NCBI GenBank assembly: GCA_964440525.1
Contig: CAYTTC010000039.1
Coordinates: 1-31,649 of the forward strand
DNA from: DASWJZ01 sp964440525
GTDB lineage: Bacteria > Pseudomonadota > Alphaproteobacteria > Rhizobiales > Afifellaceae
Length of the DNA stretch: 31,649 nucleotides
Direction: 5' to 3'
Shown one piece after another: positions 6,760 through 15,351 of this stretch (position 1 is its first letter; each line of letters starts with the position of its first letter). Made by a program: the position numbers and the translations under genes. The notes under the pieces were generated by a model. That model saw only the letters and a list, made by a program, of their open reading frames with translations, ran no database searches and was not told where the DNA came from.

Positions 6760-7938
6760 CTACTCGACTTGATTGTCCATCGGCGCGGGCTGAGGCGCGG
6801 GCGAAATCGCGGCCTGCATTTGCGGCCGAAGCCGCGACCAATCATCCGCCGCAGCCTGGGCGGCACTGCGTGTTTCCGTGTCGAGCCGCCGCATCCAATC
6901 CTCCATGAAATCGTCGTCGATCCCGTGGTTCTTGGCGATCAGGTACCAGCGTGCAGCGCCAGCAGCGTCCCCGTCGACGCCCCAGCCTTCCGCCAGAAGC
7001 CGGGCAAGCCGGACCTGGGCGACCGGATTGTCGGCGTTGGCCGCGCGCGAGAACCAATAGGCGGCGCCGGCCTCGTCCTTGGACACGCCGCGCCCATTGA
7101 AAAGCATGATCGCATATTCGACCTCGGCCCCGACATGACCATTCCTCGCTGCTTCGGCGAACCAGCGTGTCGCCAGCGCATCGTCAGCCACCACGCCGAC
7201 GCCCTCCACGAAAAGCCCGGCGAGGGTGTATTGCGCGTCCATGTCGCCAAGGCCGGCGGCGCGCCGCAGGTAGGCTGCCGCGAGCATGGCGTTCCTCTCC
7301 TCGCCCTTGCCTTGCAGCAACAGATAGCCGAGCTCGCGCGCGGCCGCGGCATGTCCCAAGTCCGCCGCCTGCTTCAACAGATCCGCCGCCTTGGCGGGAT
7401 CCTGCTCGATGCCTTGCCCCTCGAGATAAAGCTGGCCGAGCGCATAGAGCGCTTCGCGATCGCCCGATTTTCCGGCGAGCCCGTACCAATCGGCGGCGGC
7501 CGGCAGATCCTGCTTTACGCCAAGGCCGCGCGACAGAAGCACGCCAAGCAGCGTCTGCGCGGCGGCGTCTCCCGCTTGGGCCTGGTCGAGCGCCAGCGAG
7601 AACGCGGTCAGGAACCAACCGCGCTGAAACGCGCCATAGGCATAGTCGGGCGGAAACGTGGTCTCTTCCCCGGCGGCCGTCAGCCCCTTGTCGATCCGCT
7701 GCTCGATGTCGATCGGCTCGAGCGTGGTGCGCAGCCGCGTTTTGCCGGTGGGGGCGACCAATGACACATCTGCCTCGCCGAGCGCAGCCGGGGCGTCGAG
7801 CGGCACCGCCAACGCCTCCCCGGCTGCGCCGAGCCCCTGCTCGATACGTTCCTCGATCGTTGTGGCTCCCGAATCCTGCGCCGAGGTTGGCGATGCGAGC
7901 GCCAGAACGAAGAGGGCGGGGAGCGCGAGCCTGTTCAT
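6760..7938 (-). CDS. Secreted Sel1-repeat protein
   Basis: A 392-residue exported protein: signal peptide MNRLALPALFVLALASPTSA, then an acidic N-terminal region, then about six Sel1-like repeats of 36 residues (motifs such as GVLLSRGLGVKQD, GQLYLEGQGIEQD, AGLFVEGVGVVAD, AIMLFNGRGVSKD). Such repeats form a solenoid for protein contacts, often in cell-envelope or signalling scaffolds. The N-terminal region contains an internal duplication, IEERIEQGLGAAGE (28-41) and IEQRIDKGLTAAGE (78-91). The start overlaps the stop of the thiE-like gene by ATGA, so the two are translationally coupled. Binding partner unknown. Confidence 0.93.
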   Translation of the reverse strand: MNRLALPALFVLALASPTSAQDSGATTIEERIEQGLGAAGEALAVPLDAPAALGEADVSLVAPTGKTRLRTTLEPIDIEQRIDKGLTAAGEETTFPPDYAYGAFQRGWFLTAFSLALDQAQAGDAAAQTLLGVLLSRGLGVKQDLPAAADWYGLAGKSGDREALYALGQLYLEGQGIEQDPAKAADLLKQAADLGHAAAARELGYLLLQGKGEERNAMLAAAYLRRAAGLGDMDAQYTLAGLFVEGVGVVADDALATRWFAEAARNGHVGAEVEYAIMLFNGRGVSKDEAGAAYWFSRAANADNPVAQVRLARLLAEGWGVDGDAAGAARWYLIAKNHGIDDDFMEDWMRRLDTETRSAAQAAADDWSRLRPQMQAAISPAPQPAPMDNQVE

Positions 7939-8570
7939 GCGGCGCGGCGCCCGGTGCGCTTCAGCATCGCGTCAGCGAGGCGGACGGCCTCGCCCGGTCC
8001 GCCCTCATGCGACCACACCGCATCGTGAAGCGCCACGAAGGCCGCGCCGGTCGCCGCCGCTTCGGCAACGCTTTCGAGCGACCGCCCCGCCATGATGACT
8101 GCGGGAATTGCCATGAGGTCGGAGCACCACTCGGCGAGTTCGAGCGACTTGGGATGCGGCGCGTCGTGCGTGTCTCCGTGCGGATGGCCGAAGAGGAGAT
8201 AGTCGAGGTCCAGTTCGCCCACCTGCATCGCGGCGTGGCGCGAATGGAGATTGCCGGCGCCGACGATCCGCTTCGGCCGAAAAGATTCGACCGCGAGGCG
8301 GATATCCTCAAGCCCGCCGCCGACATGGACGCCGTCGGCCTGTACATGCCCGGCGAGCCGCGTGTCGTCGGCGACGAGCGCGGCCGCGCCCGCCTTCTGG
8401 ATGAGCGCGACCAGCGGTCCGATCACGTCCGCGCCAGCCTCGCTCGCGATCAGCACCGCCGCGACGTCGCTGGCAGCGAGCGCCTCCGCGAGACGCGGTG
8501 GAAAACTCTCCGCGTCGATGCGGGGCGGCGTCACAAGGAAAAGACGTGCGACTTCGGTGCTGTCCATCAT
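7935..8570 (-). CDS. Divergent ThiE-like (thiamine phosphate synthase family) protein
   Basis: A 211-residue TIM-barrel protein of the ThiE/TenI family. It starts LFLVTPPRI, has ADDTRLAGHVQADGVHVGG (compare the usual ND..ADGVHLGQ) and the central DLDYLLFGHPHGDTH segment (compare DYvgxGPvfpT). The ThiE residues Gln after GVHLG and Ser in IGxS-H are replaced (GVHVGGG; IVGAGNLHSRH), so synthase activity is doubtful. It could be a paralog with another role. It lies in the same direction as and just after class I aldolase, an arrangement I recall in other Hyphomicrobiales. Its stop overlaps the Sel1 gene start by 4 bp. The start may be either of two adjacent ATG codons (8570 or 8567); no strong ribosome site. 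Confidence 0.8.
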   Translation of the reverse strand: MMDSTEVARLFLVTPPRIDAESFPPRLAEALAASDVAAVLIASEAGADVIGPLVALIQKAGAAALVADDTRLAGHVQADGVHVGGGLEDIRLAVESFRPKRIVGAGNLHSRHAAMQVGELDLDYLLFGHPHGDTHDAPHPKSLELAEWCSDLMAIPAVIMAGRSLESVAEAAATGAAFVALHDAVWSHEGGPGEAVRLADAMLKRTGRRAA

Positions 8571-8616
8571 ACTCGGATGTTGAGGAGACGCGGTGCCTCC
8601 TTACCAATCCGTCAAT

Positions 8617-8661
8617 CCGGCGATTTTCGGGCCGGCGATTCTTGGGTCGGCGATTTTCAGG
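8617..8661. repeat. Three tandem copies of a 15-bp unit
   Basis: Units CCGGCGATTTTCGGG (8617-8631), CCGGCGATTCTTGGG (8632-8646) and TCGGCGATTTTCAGG (8647-8661). The last unit contains the aldolase stop codon (8657-8659), so the array begins in the end of fba and extends into the 86-bp gap before thiE. It is probably a slippage-derived microsatellite; no function is evident. Confidence 0.85.
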
Positions 8662-9691
8662 CCGCCTTCTTTTCCAGCTCCGCTTTCCATCCGCCGGTGG
8701 CCGCCATGCCGTTCATCTTGGCCCGGTGGGTGAACGCGGTTTGGCCGGCATTGACGTTCTCCGGCTTGCCGCCCCAGGCCTTGAGCGCGGCCGCCTGCAG
8801 CGCCCGCCCGTAGGAGAAGGTGAGTTTCCAGGGCAGGTCGTACATCGCGTTCATGGCGGAGAGATGCGCCGTCGCGTCCAAGTCCGATTGGCCGCCGGAG
8901 AGGAAGGCGATGCCGGGGACGGCTGGCGGGACCGTGGCCTTCAGCGCCTTGATCGTCTTCTCCGCCACTTCCTCGACGCTGACTTTTTGACCGGAGCTTT
9001 GGCCGGGCACGACCATGTTGGGCTTCAGCACGATGCCTTCGAGGTTGACCTTGGCCAGGAAAAGCTCCGTAAAAACCGCCTGCAGCGTATTCACCGTCAC
9101 GTCGTAGCAGCGGTCGATCGTGTGCTTGGCGTCGGGTCCGTCCATCAGCACCTCGGGCTCCACGATCGGCACGATCATCTGCTCCTGACAAAGTGCGGCA
9201 TAGCGGGCGAGCGCATGCGCGTTGGCGTGGATGCAATCCCAGCTCGGGCGGCCGTCGTCGCCGATCGTGATGACCGCGCGCCACTTCGCGAAGCGGGCGC
9301 CGAGCCCATGATACTCCTTCAGCCTGCCGCGCAGACCGTCGAGACCTTCGGTGATTTTTTCACCCGGATGGAAGGCAAGATCCTGTGCGCCGGCATCGAC
9401 CTTGATCCCGGGGACGGCTCCCGCCGCCTTGATGAGATTGACCAGCGGCTTGCCGTCTTTCGCTTTTTGGCGGAGCGTCTCGTCGAAAAGGATGACGCCG
9501 GAGACGTAGTTCTTCATCGCCTCGTCGGCCGAAAACATCATCTCGCGATAGTCGCGGCGATTCTCCTCGGTGTTTTGGACGCTGATCGAATCGAAGCGCT
9601 TCTTGATCGTCCCGGTGCTTTCGTCGGCCGCCAGGATGCCTTTTCCCTCGGCGACCATCTTGATCGCAATGTCTTCCAGCCTTTCACTCAT
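8657..9691 (-). CDS. fba: Class I fructose-bisphosphate aldolase
   Basis: Cleaves fructose 1,6-bisphosphate into dihydroxyacetone phosphate and glyceraldehyde 3-phosphate, and runs in reverse in gluconeogenesis. The 344-residue protein is the animal-type class I aldolase: GKGILAADESTGTIKKRF near the N-terminus, VEPEVLMDG (177-185), and the Schiff-base lysine Lys223 in GIVLKPNMVVPG. Also present is LSGGQSDLDATAHL, the phosphate-binding region. The start at 9691 is chosen because GGAAGGAG lies just upstream and it gives the usual N-terminus; a longer frame to 9967 runs into pgk. It lies 25 bp after pgk, so they are co-transcribed. Confidence 0.96.
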   Translation of the reverse strand: MSERLEDIAIKMVAEGKGILAADESTGTIKKRFDSISVQNTEENRRDYREMMFSADEAMKNYVSGVILFDETLRQKAKDGKPLVNLIKAAGAVPGIKVDAGAQDLAFHPGEKITEGLDGLRGRLKEYHGLGARFAKWRAVITIGDDGRPSWDCIHANAHALARYAALCQEQMIVPIVEPEVLMDGPDAKHTIDRCYDVTVNTLQAVFTELFLAKVNLEGIVLKPNMVVPGQSSGQKVSVEEVAEKTIKALKATVPPAVPGIAFLSGGQSDLDATAHLSAMNAMYDLPWKLTFSYGRALQAAALKAWGGKPENVNAGQTAFTHRAKMNGMAATGGWKAELEKKAA

Positions 9692-9716
9692 GGCTGCTCT
9701 CCTTCCAGTCCGATTT

Positions 9717-10925
9717 CTAGTGTTGATTCTTGCCGCGGCGGAGCGCCTCGACGCCCGGAAGCGGCTTGCCTTCGAGCCATTCAAGAAACGCGCCGCCGGC
9801 GGTCGAGACATAGCTGAAATCGTCCGCCACACCGGCATGATTGAGCGCCGCGACCGTATCGCCGCCGCCGGCCACGGAGAGAAGCTTGCCTTCGCGCGTG
9901 CGCTTGGCGGCATGTTTTGCCGCGGCGACCGTGGCCCGGTCAAACGGGGGCTTCTCGAAGGCGCCAAGCGGCCCGTTCCAGACCAGCGTTTTCGCCTTGT
10001 CGATCCAGCCGTTGACCGCCTCGACGGTTTTCTCGCCGACGTCGAGGATCATCATGTCGGCGGGGACTTTGTCGGCGGCGATGGTTTTGTGGGGCGCGTT
10101 CGCTTCGAACGCCGCAGCTACCACCACATCGGTGGGAAGCACGATGGCGCAGCCGCCTTCGGCCGCGTCGAGCATGATCTGCTTCGCGGTCTTCTGCAGA
10201 TCGGGCTCGTTCAGAGATTTGCCGATCCCCACGCCCTTCGCCGCGAGAAAAGTGTTCGCCATGCCGCCGCCGATGACGAGCGCGTCCACCTTGGCGATCA
10301 GGTTGCCGAGCAATTCTAGCTTTGAGGAAATCTTGGCGCCGCCGACGATGGCGACGACCGGATGCTGCGGATTGCCGAGCGCTTTCTCAAGCGCTTCCAG
10401 CTCCTCCTGCATCGCGAGGCCGGCATAAGCCGGCAGATGATGTGCGAGGCCCTCGGTCGAAGCGTGCGCGCGGTGCGCGGCCGAAAAGGCGTCGTTCACA
10501 TAGATGTCGCCCACCTTCGCGAGCTGCGCGGCGAAGGCGGGATCGTTCTCCTCCTCGCCGGCATGAAAGCGGGTGTTTTCGAGGAGCACGATGCCGCCGT
10601 TTCCGACCTTCGCCACCGCCGCTTCCGCTTCCGGCCCGACACAGTCGTCCACGAATCCGACCGGGCGCCCGACCACATCGGCGACCGCCGGCGCGATCGG
10701 CGCGAGCGACATTTCAGGGACGCGCTTTCCCTTCGGCCGATCGAAATGGGCGAGCAGCGCCACCTTGGCGCCCTTGTCGGATAAGAGCTTGATGGTCGGC
10801 GCGACGCGCTCGATCCGCGTCAGGTCGGTGACGGCTCCGTTTTTCACGGGCACGTTCAAATCGACGCGGAGAAGCACGCGCTTCCCCTTCAAATCGCCCG
10901 CATCCTTGAGAGTTCGAATTTGCAT
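9717..10925 (-). CDS. pgk: Phosphoglycerate kinase
   Basis: Transfers the acyl phosphate of 1,3-bisphosphoglycerate to ADP, giving ATP and 3-phosphoglycerate, in the cytosol. The 402-residue sequence is complete: RVLLRVDLNVPV near the N-terminus, HFDRPKG, LLENTRFHAGEE, the hinge region VAIVGGAKISSKLELL, and the nucleotide-binding end SVAGGGDTVAAL and STAGGAFLEWLEG. It sits between the methyltransferase gene (divergent, 71 bp) and fba (same strand, 25 bp). The ribosome site is poor (GCTGAG). Because the plus-strand methyltransferase separates it from gap, pgk needs its own promoter in that 71-bp gap or read-through from gap. Confidence 0.97.
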   Translation of the reverse strand: MQIRTLKDAGDLKGKRVLLRVDLNVPVKNGAVTDLTRIERVAPTIKLLSDKGAKVALLAHFDRPKGKRVPEMSLAPIAPAVADVVGRPVGFVDDCVGPEAEAAVAKVGNGGIVLLENTRFHAGEEENDPAFAAQLAKVGDIYVNDAFSAAHRAHASTEGLAHHLPAYAGLAMQEELEALEKALGNPQHPVVAIVGGAKISSKLELLGNLIAKVDALVIGGGMANTFLAAKGVGIGKSLNEPDLQKTAKQIMLDAAEGGCAIVLPTDVVVAAAFEANAPHKTIAADKVPADMMILDVGEKTVEAVNGWIDKAKTLVWNGPLGAFEKPPFDRATVAAAKHAAKRTREGKLLSVAGGGDTVAALNHAGVADDFSYVSTAGGAFLEWLEGKPLPGVEALRRGKNQH

Positions 10926-10996
10926 CTCAGCGCATCACCAGGACTAAACGGGCGCGTCTTATCATCCAAGCCAACCGGTTGACAGAGGCGCGCGCC

Positions 10997-11539
10997 ATGC
11001 CGATCAAGAGAGGACAGGAATCGTCCGTGTCACAACCCCCGAAAACCCTGACCCGTCTCGACAAGGCCATCCGCCGGCTGGAGGCGCAGCGCACCTGCCT
11101 CGACTGGGCCGTCGCGGAGATCGCGGCCATACCCGGCATCGTTTTCGAGCTCGGGCTCGGCAACGGACGCAGCTTCGACCATCTTCGCGCCCGCATGCCC
11201 GACCGCTCGATCTACGTCTTCGAGCGCAACCCGCAAGCGCATCCCGCTTCCACGCCGTTCGCCGACCAATTGATAGTGGGCACGCTCGAAGACACCCTCC
11301 CGGCGGCGCGCCAACACTTCGCCGGCCAGGTGGCATTCCTGCATTCCGACATCGGCACCGGCGACGACGATAGAAACAGCCGCTTTGCCGCCTGGCTTGG
11401 GTCCCAGCTCATTCCGCTTCTCGTGCCGGGCGCGATCGTAGCGAGCGACCAGAAGCTTCTCGCGCTCGACGCCTTCAAGGTCGCGCCGTCCGCAGGTGTC
11501 GGAGAGGACCGCTACTATCTCTACCGGTTCAGGGAGTGA
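10997..11539 (+). CDS. Small class I SAM-dependent methyltransferase
   Basis: A 180-residue protein with a Rossmann methyltransferase signature: motif I ELGLGNGRS (51-59), an acidic residue Glu76 at the end of the second strand (IYVFERN), then TLEDTLP (motif II area) and FLHSDIGTG (115-122). The substrate is unknown. It resembles a short methyltransferase family annotated in other Hyphomicrobiales near gap and pgk (recollection). The start at 10997 (ATG) is preferred over TTG at 10979, as GAGG lies upstream. It is on the strand opposite to the glycolytic genes; its stop is a single base from the gap stop (11537-11539 versus 11541), and its start is 71 bp from the divergent pgk start. Confidence 0.85.
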   Translation: MPIKRGQESSVSQPPKTLTRLDKAIRRLEAQRTCLDWAVAEIAAIPGIVFELGLGNGRSFDHLRARMPDRSIYVFERNPQAHPASTPFADQLIVGTLEDTLPAARQHFAGQVAFLHSDIGTGDDDRNSRFAAWLGSQLIPLLVPGAIVASDQKLLALDAFKVAPSAGVGEDRYYLYRFRE

Positions 11540-11540
11540 G

Positions 11541-12551
11541 CTATCCGAGCTTGCCCATGGCGACCGCTGTATCGCTCATGCGGTTCGAAAAGCCCCATTC
11601 ATTGTCGTACCACGCGACGACACGCACGAACGTCCCCCCCATCACCTTCGTCTGGTCGATGGCAAATGTCGCCGAGTGCGGATCGTGGTTCAGGTCCGAC
11701 GAGACGAGCGGCTCCTTGGTCCAGGCCAGGATCGGCCCCAGCCGGTTTGATTTCGCCGCCTCGTAGACGGCGTTGTTCACCTCGTCGACCGTGGTCGGCT
11801 TCTTGGCGACGAACTTGAAGTCGATCAGCGAGACGTTCGGCGTCGGCACGCGAAGCGACACGCCGTCGAGCTTGCCCTGCAGTTCGGGGATAACGAGGCC
11901 GACGGCCTTGGCCGCTCCGGTCGACGTTGGGATGATGTTGAGCGCGGCGGCGCGGGCCCGGTAGAGGTCCTTGTGCATGGTGTCGAGCGTCGGCTGGTCG
12001 CCCGTGTACGAATGGATCGTCGTCATGAAGCCGTGCTCAATGCCGAAGGCCTTGTGCATCACGGAAGCGACTGGGGCGAGGCAGTTGGTGGTGCATGAGG
12101 CGTTGGAGACGACGACATGGCCCTTGATCAGCTTATCGTCGTTGACGCCGAAAACGACGGTCAGATCGGCGCCGTCGGCGGGGGCCGACACGAGCACGCG
12201 CTTGGCGCCGGCCTGAAGATGCGCCGAAGCCTTCTCCTTCGACGTGAAGATACCGGTGCATTCGAGCGCGATGTCGACCTTCAGTTCCTTCCAGGGAAGC
12301 TCGGCCGGGTTCTTTATCGCAGTGACCTTTATCGGCCCGCGACCGACGTCGATCGTGTCGCCGGCGACCTTCACCTCGTACGGGAATTTTCCGTGCACCG
12401 AATCGTGGCGGAGGAGATGTGCGTTCGTCTCCACCGGGCCGAGGTCGTTCAGGCCGACGACCTCGATGTCGTTGCGGTCGGATTCGATGATGGCGCGGAG
12501 AATGTTGCGCCCGATGCGCCCGAAGCCGTTGATGCCAACCCTGACGGTCAT
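11541..12551 (-). CDS. gap: Type I glyceraldehyde-3-phosphate dehydrogenase
   Basis: Oxidises and phosphorylates glyceraldehyde 3-phosphate to 1,3-bisphosphoglycerate. The 336-residue sequence has INGFGRIGR (8-15) for NAD binding, Asp36 in GLNDL suggesting NAD preference, the catalytic Cys153 in SNASCTTNC, His180 in TTIHSYTGDQ, and the C-terminal WYDNEWGFSNRM. The start at 12551 is supported by GAGG about 10 bases upstream and by the standard N-terminus. It lies 4 bp after tkt, so they form one operon. Its 3' end abuts the convergent methyltransferase gene with no room for a terminator. Confidence 0.97.
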   Translation of the reverse strand: MTVRVGINGFGRIGRNILRAIIESDRNDIEVVGLNDLGPVETNAHLLRHDSVHGKFPYEVKVAGDTIDVGRGPIKVTAIKNPAELPWKELKVDIALECTGIFTSKEKASAHLQAGAKRVLVSAPADGADLTVVFGVNDDKLIKGHVVVSNASCTTNCLAPVASVMHKAFGIEHGFMTTIHSYTGDQPTLDTMHKDLYRARAAALNIIPTSTGAAKAVGLVIPELQGKLDGVSLRVPTPNVSLIDFKFVAKKPTTVDEVNNAVYEAAKSNRLGPILAWTKEPLVSSDLNHDPHSATFAIDQTKVMGGTFVRVVAWYDNEWGFSNRMSDTAVAMGKLG

Positions 12552-12555
12552 GGTC

Positions 12556-14556
12556 TTACCTCGATGGTCCTGAATTGTGCCGTTGAGCGACGGCGTCCGC
12601 CACCGCCTCTGCCGTAATGCCGAAATTCTTGTAGACGTCCTTGTAGGGGGCGCTGGCGCCAAAACTCGACATGCCGACGAAGAGACCGTCGGAGCCGATC
12701 ACTGCGTCCCAGCCGAATCGAACCGCCGCCTCCACCGCGATCTTTACCGGCGCGTCGCCGATCACTTTGCTGCGAAAATCCTCCGGCTGCTGGAGGAAGA
12801 GCTCGAGCGAAGGCACCGAGACGACGCGGGCAGCGATGGCTTTGTCTTTGAGGAACTTCTGCGCAGCGATCGCAAGCTCGACCTCGGAGCCGCTGGCGAA
12901 GATGGTCGCGAGCGGCCTTCCGGACGCTGGCGAGATCTCGTAGGCGCCTCGGGCGCAGAGATTGGCCTTTTCCGCGGTCGTGCGCGACGGCGTCAGGTTC
13001 TGTCGAGTAAGCGCCAGGACCGTCGGACCGTCGATGCGTTCCAGCGCGAGCTGCCAGCACTCCGCCGTCTCGATTGCGTCGGCCGGGCGGAAGAGGCGCA
13101 TGTTGGGCATGCACCGAAGCGCGGCCAGATGTTCGACCGGTTGGTGGGTGGGCCCGTCCTCGCCGAGGCCGATCGAATCGTGCGTCATCACGTAGACGAC
13201 CGGGATGCTCGCCAGCGCCGCGATGCGCATCGCGGGGCGGGCATAGTCGGTGAAGACCAGGAAGGTTGCGCCCGCCGGCTGCAGGCCGCCATGCATGGCG
13301 ATGCCGTTCATCGCCGCGGCCATGCCATGCTCGCGAATGCCGTAGTGGATGTAACGGCCGGAATAGTTGCCGGGTTTGATGTCGTCGAGGTTCTTCGTCT
13401 TGGTGTTGTTCGACGGCGTTAGATCGGCGGAGCCGAGAATCAGCTCGGGCATCGCCACGGTGACCGCCTCAAGCACGAGCTCGCTCGCCTTGCGGGTCGC
13501 GAGCGTCGGCTTGTCGGCCGCGAGCTTCTCCTTCAGTGCCGCAATCGCCTCGCCGAGCGCCGCCGGACGTTTTCGGGCGAGGCGGCGCTCGAACTCGCCG
13601 CGCTTTGCAGAATCCATCGCCGCATAGCGTTTTCGCCAGTCGGCGTGAGGCTGCTTGCCGCGGGTGCCGGCGGCGCGCCAGGCGGCGAGGATGTTTTCGG
13701 GGATGACGAAGGAGCCAAAATCCCAGCCGAGTGCCTTCTTGGCGCCGGCAAGCTCCTCCGCGCCGAGAGCCTCGCCGTGCGCCTTGGACGTACCCGCCTT
13801 CGTGGGTGCGCCAAAGCCGATCACCGTCTTGCAGGCGATCATGCTCGGCCTGTCCGCCTTCAACGCGGTTTCGATCGCCGCGGCGATGGCGCCAGGATCC
13901 CGTCCGTCGACGCGCACGGCGTTCCAGTTCGCGGCTTCGAAACGCTTCACCTGGTCGACGGAGTCGGCCAGCGACAGCGGCCCGTCGATCGAGATGCCAT
14001 TGTCGTCGAAGAGAAAAATCAGTCTGTTGAGCTTCAGGTGGCCGGCGAGCGCGATCGCCTCCTGGCTGACGCCCTCCATGAGATCGCCGTCCGAGCAGAG
14101 GACGAAGGTACGGTGATCGACGATGTCGTCGCCGAACTCGGCCGCGAGCATGCGCTCGGCGAGCGCCATGCCGACCGAGGCGCCAACGCCCTGGCCGAGC
14201 GGACCGGTCGTCGTCTCAACGCCCTCGGTCATGAAGCTTTCCGGATGCCCCGGCGTCTTCGAGTGGATCTGCCGAAAACGCTTCAGCTCGTCGAGCGTCA
14301 TTCCCTCGTAGCCGGTGAGGTAGAGGAGCGAATAGAGCAGCATCGAGCCGTGGCCGGCGGAGAGCACGAAGCGGTCGCGGTCGGGCCAGTGCGGGTCGGC
14401 AGAGTCATATTTCAGGTAGCGCGTGAACAGCACCGTCGCCACGTCGGCCATGCCCATGGGCATGCCAGGATGTCCCGACTTGGCGGCCTCCACCGCGTCC
14501 ATCGCGAGCGCGCGGATCGCATTGGCCATCAAATCGTGCTCGACAGCGTCGGTCAT
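12556..14556 (-). CDS. tkt: Transketolase
   Basis: A thiamine-diphosphate enzyme moving two-carbon units between sugar phosphates in the pentose phosphate pathway. The 666 residues are normal. Features include SGHPGMPMGMAD (28-39), the ThDP-binding LCSDGDLMEGVSQE (153-166) with FDDNGISIDG, DSIGLGEDGPTHQPVEHLA in the pyrimidine domain, and YIHYGIREHGM containing the catalytic Glu. GGAAG precedes the start. It leads the minus-strand carbon cluster tkt-gap-pgk-fba. In many Hyphomicrobiales zapA and a DUF4164 gene lie directly upstream and divergent (recollection); here they are 4.2 kb away. Confidence 0.97.
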   Translation of the reverse strand: MTDAVEHDLMANAIRALAMDAVEAAKSGHPGMPMGMADVATVLFTRYLKYDSADPHWPDRDRFVLSAGHGSMLLYSLLYLTGYEGMTLDELKRFRQIHSKTPGHPESFMTEGVETTTGPLGQGVGASVGMALAERMLAAEFGDDIVDHRTFVLCSDGDLMEGVSQEAIALAGHLKLNRLIFLFDDNGISIDGPLSLADSVDQVKRFEAANWNAVRVDGRDPGAIAAAIETALKADRPSMIACKTVIGFGAPTKAGTSKAHGEALGAEELAGAKKALGWDFGSFVIPENILAAWRAAGTRGKQPHADWRKRYAAMDSAKRGEFERRLARKRPAALGEAIAALKEKLAADKPTLATRKASELVLEAVTVAMPELILGSADLTPSNNTKTKNLDDIKPGNYSGRYIHYGIREHGMAAAMNGIAMHGGLQPAGATFLVFTDYARPAMRIAALASIPVVYVMTHDSIGLGEDGPTHQPVEHLAALRCMPNMRLFRPADAIETAECWQLALERIDGPTVLALTRQNLTPSRTTAEKANLCARGAYEISPASGRPLATIFASGSEVELAIAAQKFLKDKAIAARVVSVPSLELFLQQPEDFRSKVIGDAPVKIAVEAAVRFGWDAVIGSDGLFVGMSSFGASAPYKDVYKNFGITAEAVADAVAQRHNSGPSR

Positions 14557-14635
14557 GATCTTCCGCCGTGGAAAGACGCTCCACGGCCGTGCCGCGAAGT
14601 CGCTTATCCGTCAAATGATCCGGATTGCGGCGGCA

Positions 14636-14663
14636 CTGATATCAGCTTGACCTTCCGAGTCAA
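14636..14663 (-). promoter_or_regulatory. Candidate sigma-70 promoter of tkt-gap
   Basis: Minus strand: TTGACT (14663-14658), 16-bp spacer, TATCAG (14641-14636), about 80 bp upstream of the tkt start. The -35 is near consensus, the -10 weaker. No other site stands out in the 214-bp gap. Confidence 0.35.
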
Positions 14664-14770
14664 CGCGGGGCGGCAGCCCTCGGTTGAAATGGCTTTGCTA
14701 TAGAGCCGCAACGCCCGTTCCGATAAGGTCGCCGCGCGTCCGTATCGGCCGCCCAAAGACGGAGCTCTCC

Positions 14771-15268
14771 ATGCACAGCCTCAGCATCGCGTCAGCAGTC
14801 CTGCGCGGTCTCTTTCGTTTCGACGTGGTGATGAAGACGCTCGCCGGCGCATTGTTGGCGGGATTTTTGTCGCAAGCGGCGCACGCCGTGCCGTTCCAGC
14901 AGTTCAGGTCGAGCACCAACTGCCCAAACCCTCAATCCCTCTGCGAAGTGGACTTTCCCGTTGTTGCGGCCAATCGGGCCGTCACGATCACCAATGTATC
15001 CTGCTTGATTCTCCTCGGAACGCAGACAGTCGAAATCCTCCAGGCTCAGTTCAACATCGTGAATACGAGTAATCAAGTCACGGTGCAGGATGCCGTTCTG
15101 CCGGTTCTGCAGGGGAGGGCCGCGCTTGGCACGTACTTCTCCGTCAACCAGCAGACGCTGCTGACTTACGGGACCGGATTCAAGCTGCGCGCTAGCGTGG
15201 CCACGGATGCGATTGCTTCAATGTTCCTGCGGTGCAAGATCGCCGGGGACATCAGGGTCATCCCATAG
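14771..15268 (+). CDS. Small secreted protein of unknown function
   Basis: A 165-residue protein without a recognisable family. The start at 14771 has GGAG six bases upstream; another ATG at 14831 would give a shorter, more standard signal peptide (MKTLAGALLAGFLSQAAHA). Either way the mature protein begins VPFQQF. It has four Cys (NC, LC, SC, RC) that could form two disulfides, and alternating hydrophobic stretches suggesting beta structure. It is not clearly related to the secreted protein at 1729-2238. It is the first gene of the accessory stretch between tkt and DUF4164-zapA and is followed after 83 bp by the BNR-repeat gene. Confidence 0.75.
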   Translation: MHSLSIASAVLRGLFRFDVVMKTLAGALLAGFLSQAAHAVPFQQFRSSTNCPNPQSLCEVDFPVVAANRAVTITNVSCLILLGTQTVEILQAQFNIVNTSNQVTVQDAVLPVLQGRAALGTYFSVNQQTLLTYGTGFKLRASVATDAIASMFLRCKIAGDIRVIP

Positions 15269-15351
15269 ATCGAATTGTTGCGCGAAGTCGGGACGTCCTT
15301 CAACGACCGGGACGCCCCGGCGATGGCGAGGGCCGGCTAGCGGAGATCAAG

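Noticed and set aside
7167..9817. Long plus-strand reading frames opposite Sel1, thiE and aldolase
   Set aside because: They encode Arg/Ala/Pro-rich sequence without family resemblance and mirror real minus-strand genes; high-GC shadows.
8657..14556. Calvin-Benson (cbb) operon
   Set aside because: tkt, gap, pgk and fba are present, but no RuBisCO, phosphoribulokinase or CbbR; the cluster fits ordinary glycolysis/gluconeogenesis.
15232..15351. Longer start for the BNR-repeat protein
   Set aside because: The extra 40 residues overlap the upstream secreted-protein gene and do not fit the family; TTG at 15352 has a ribosome site.
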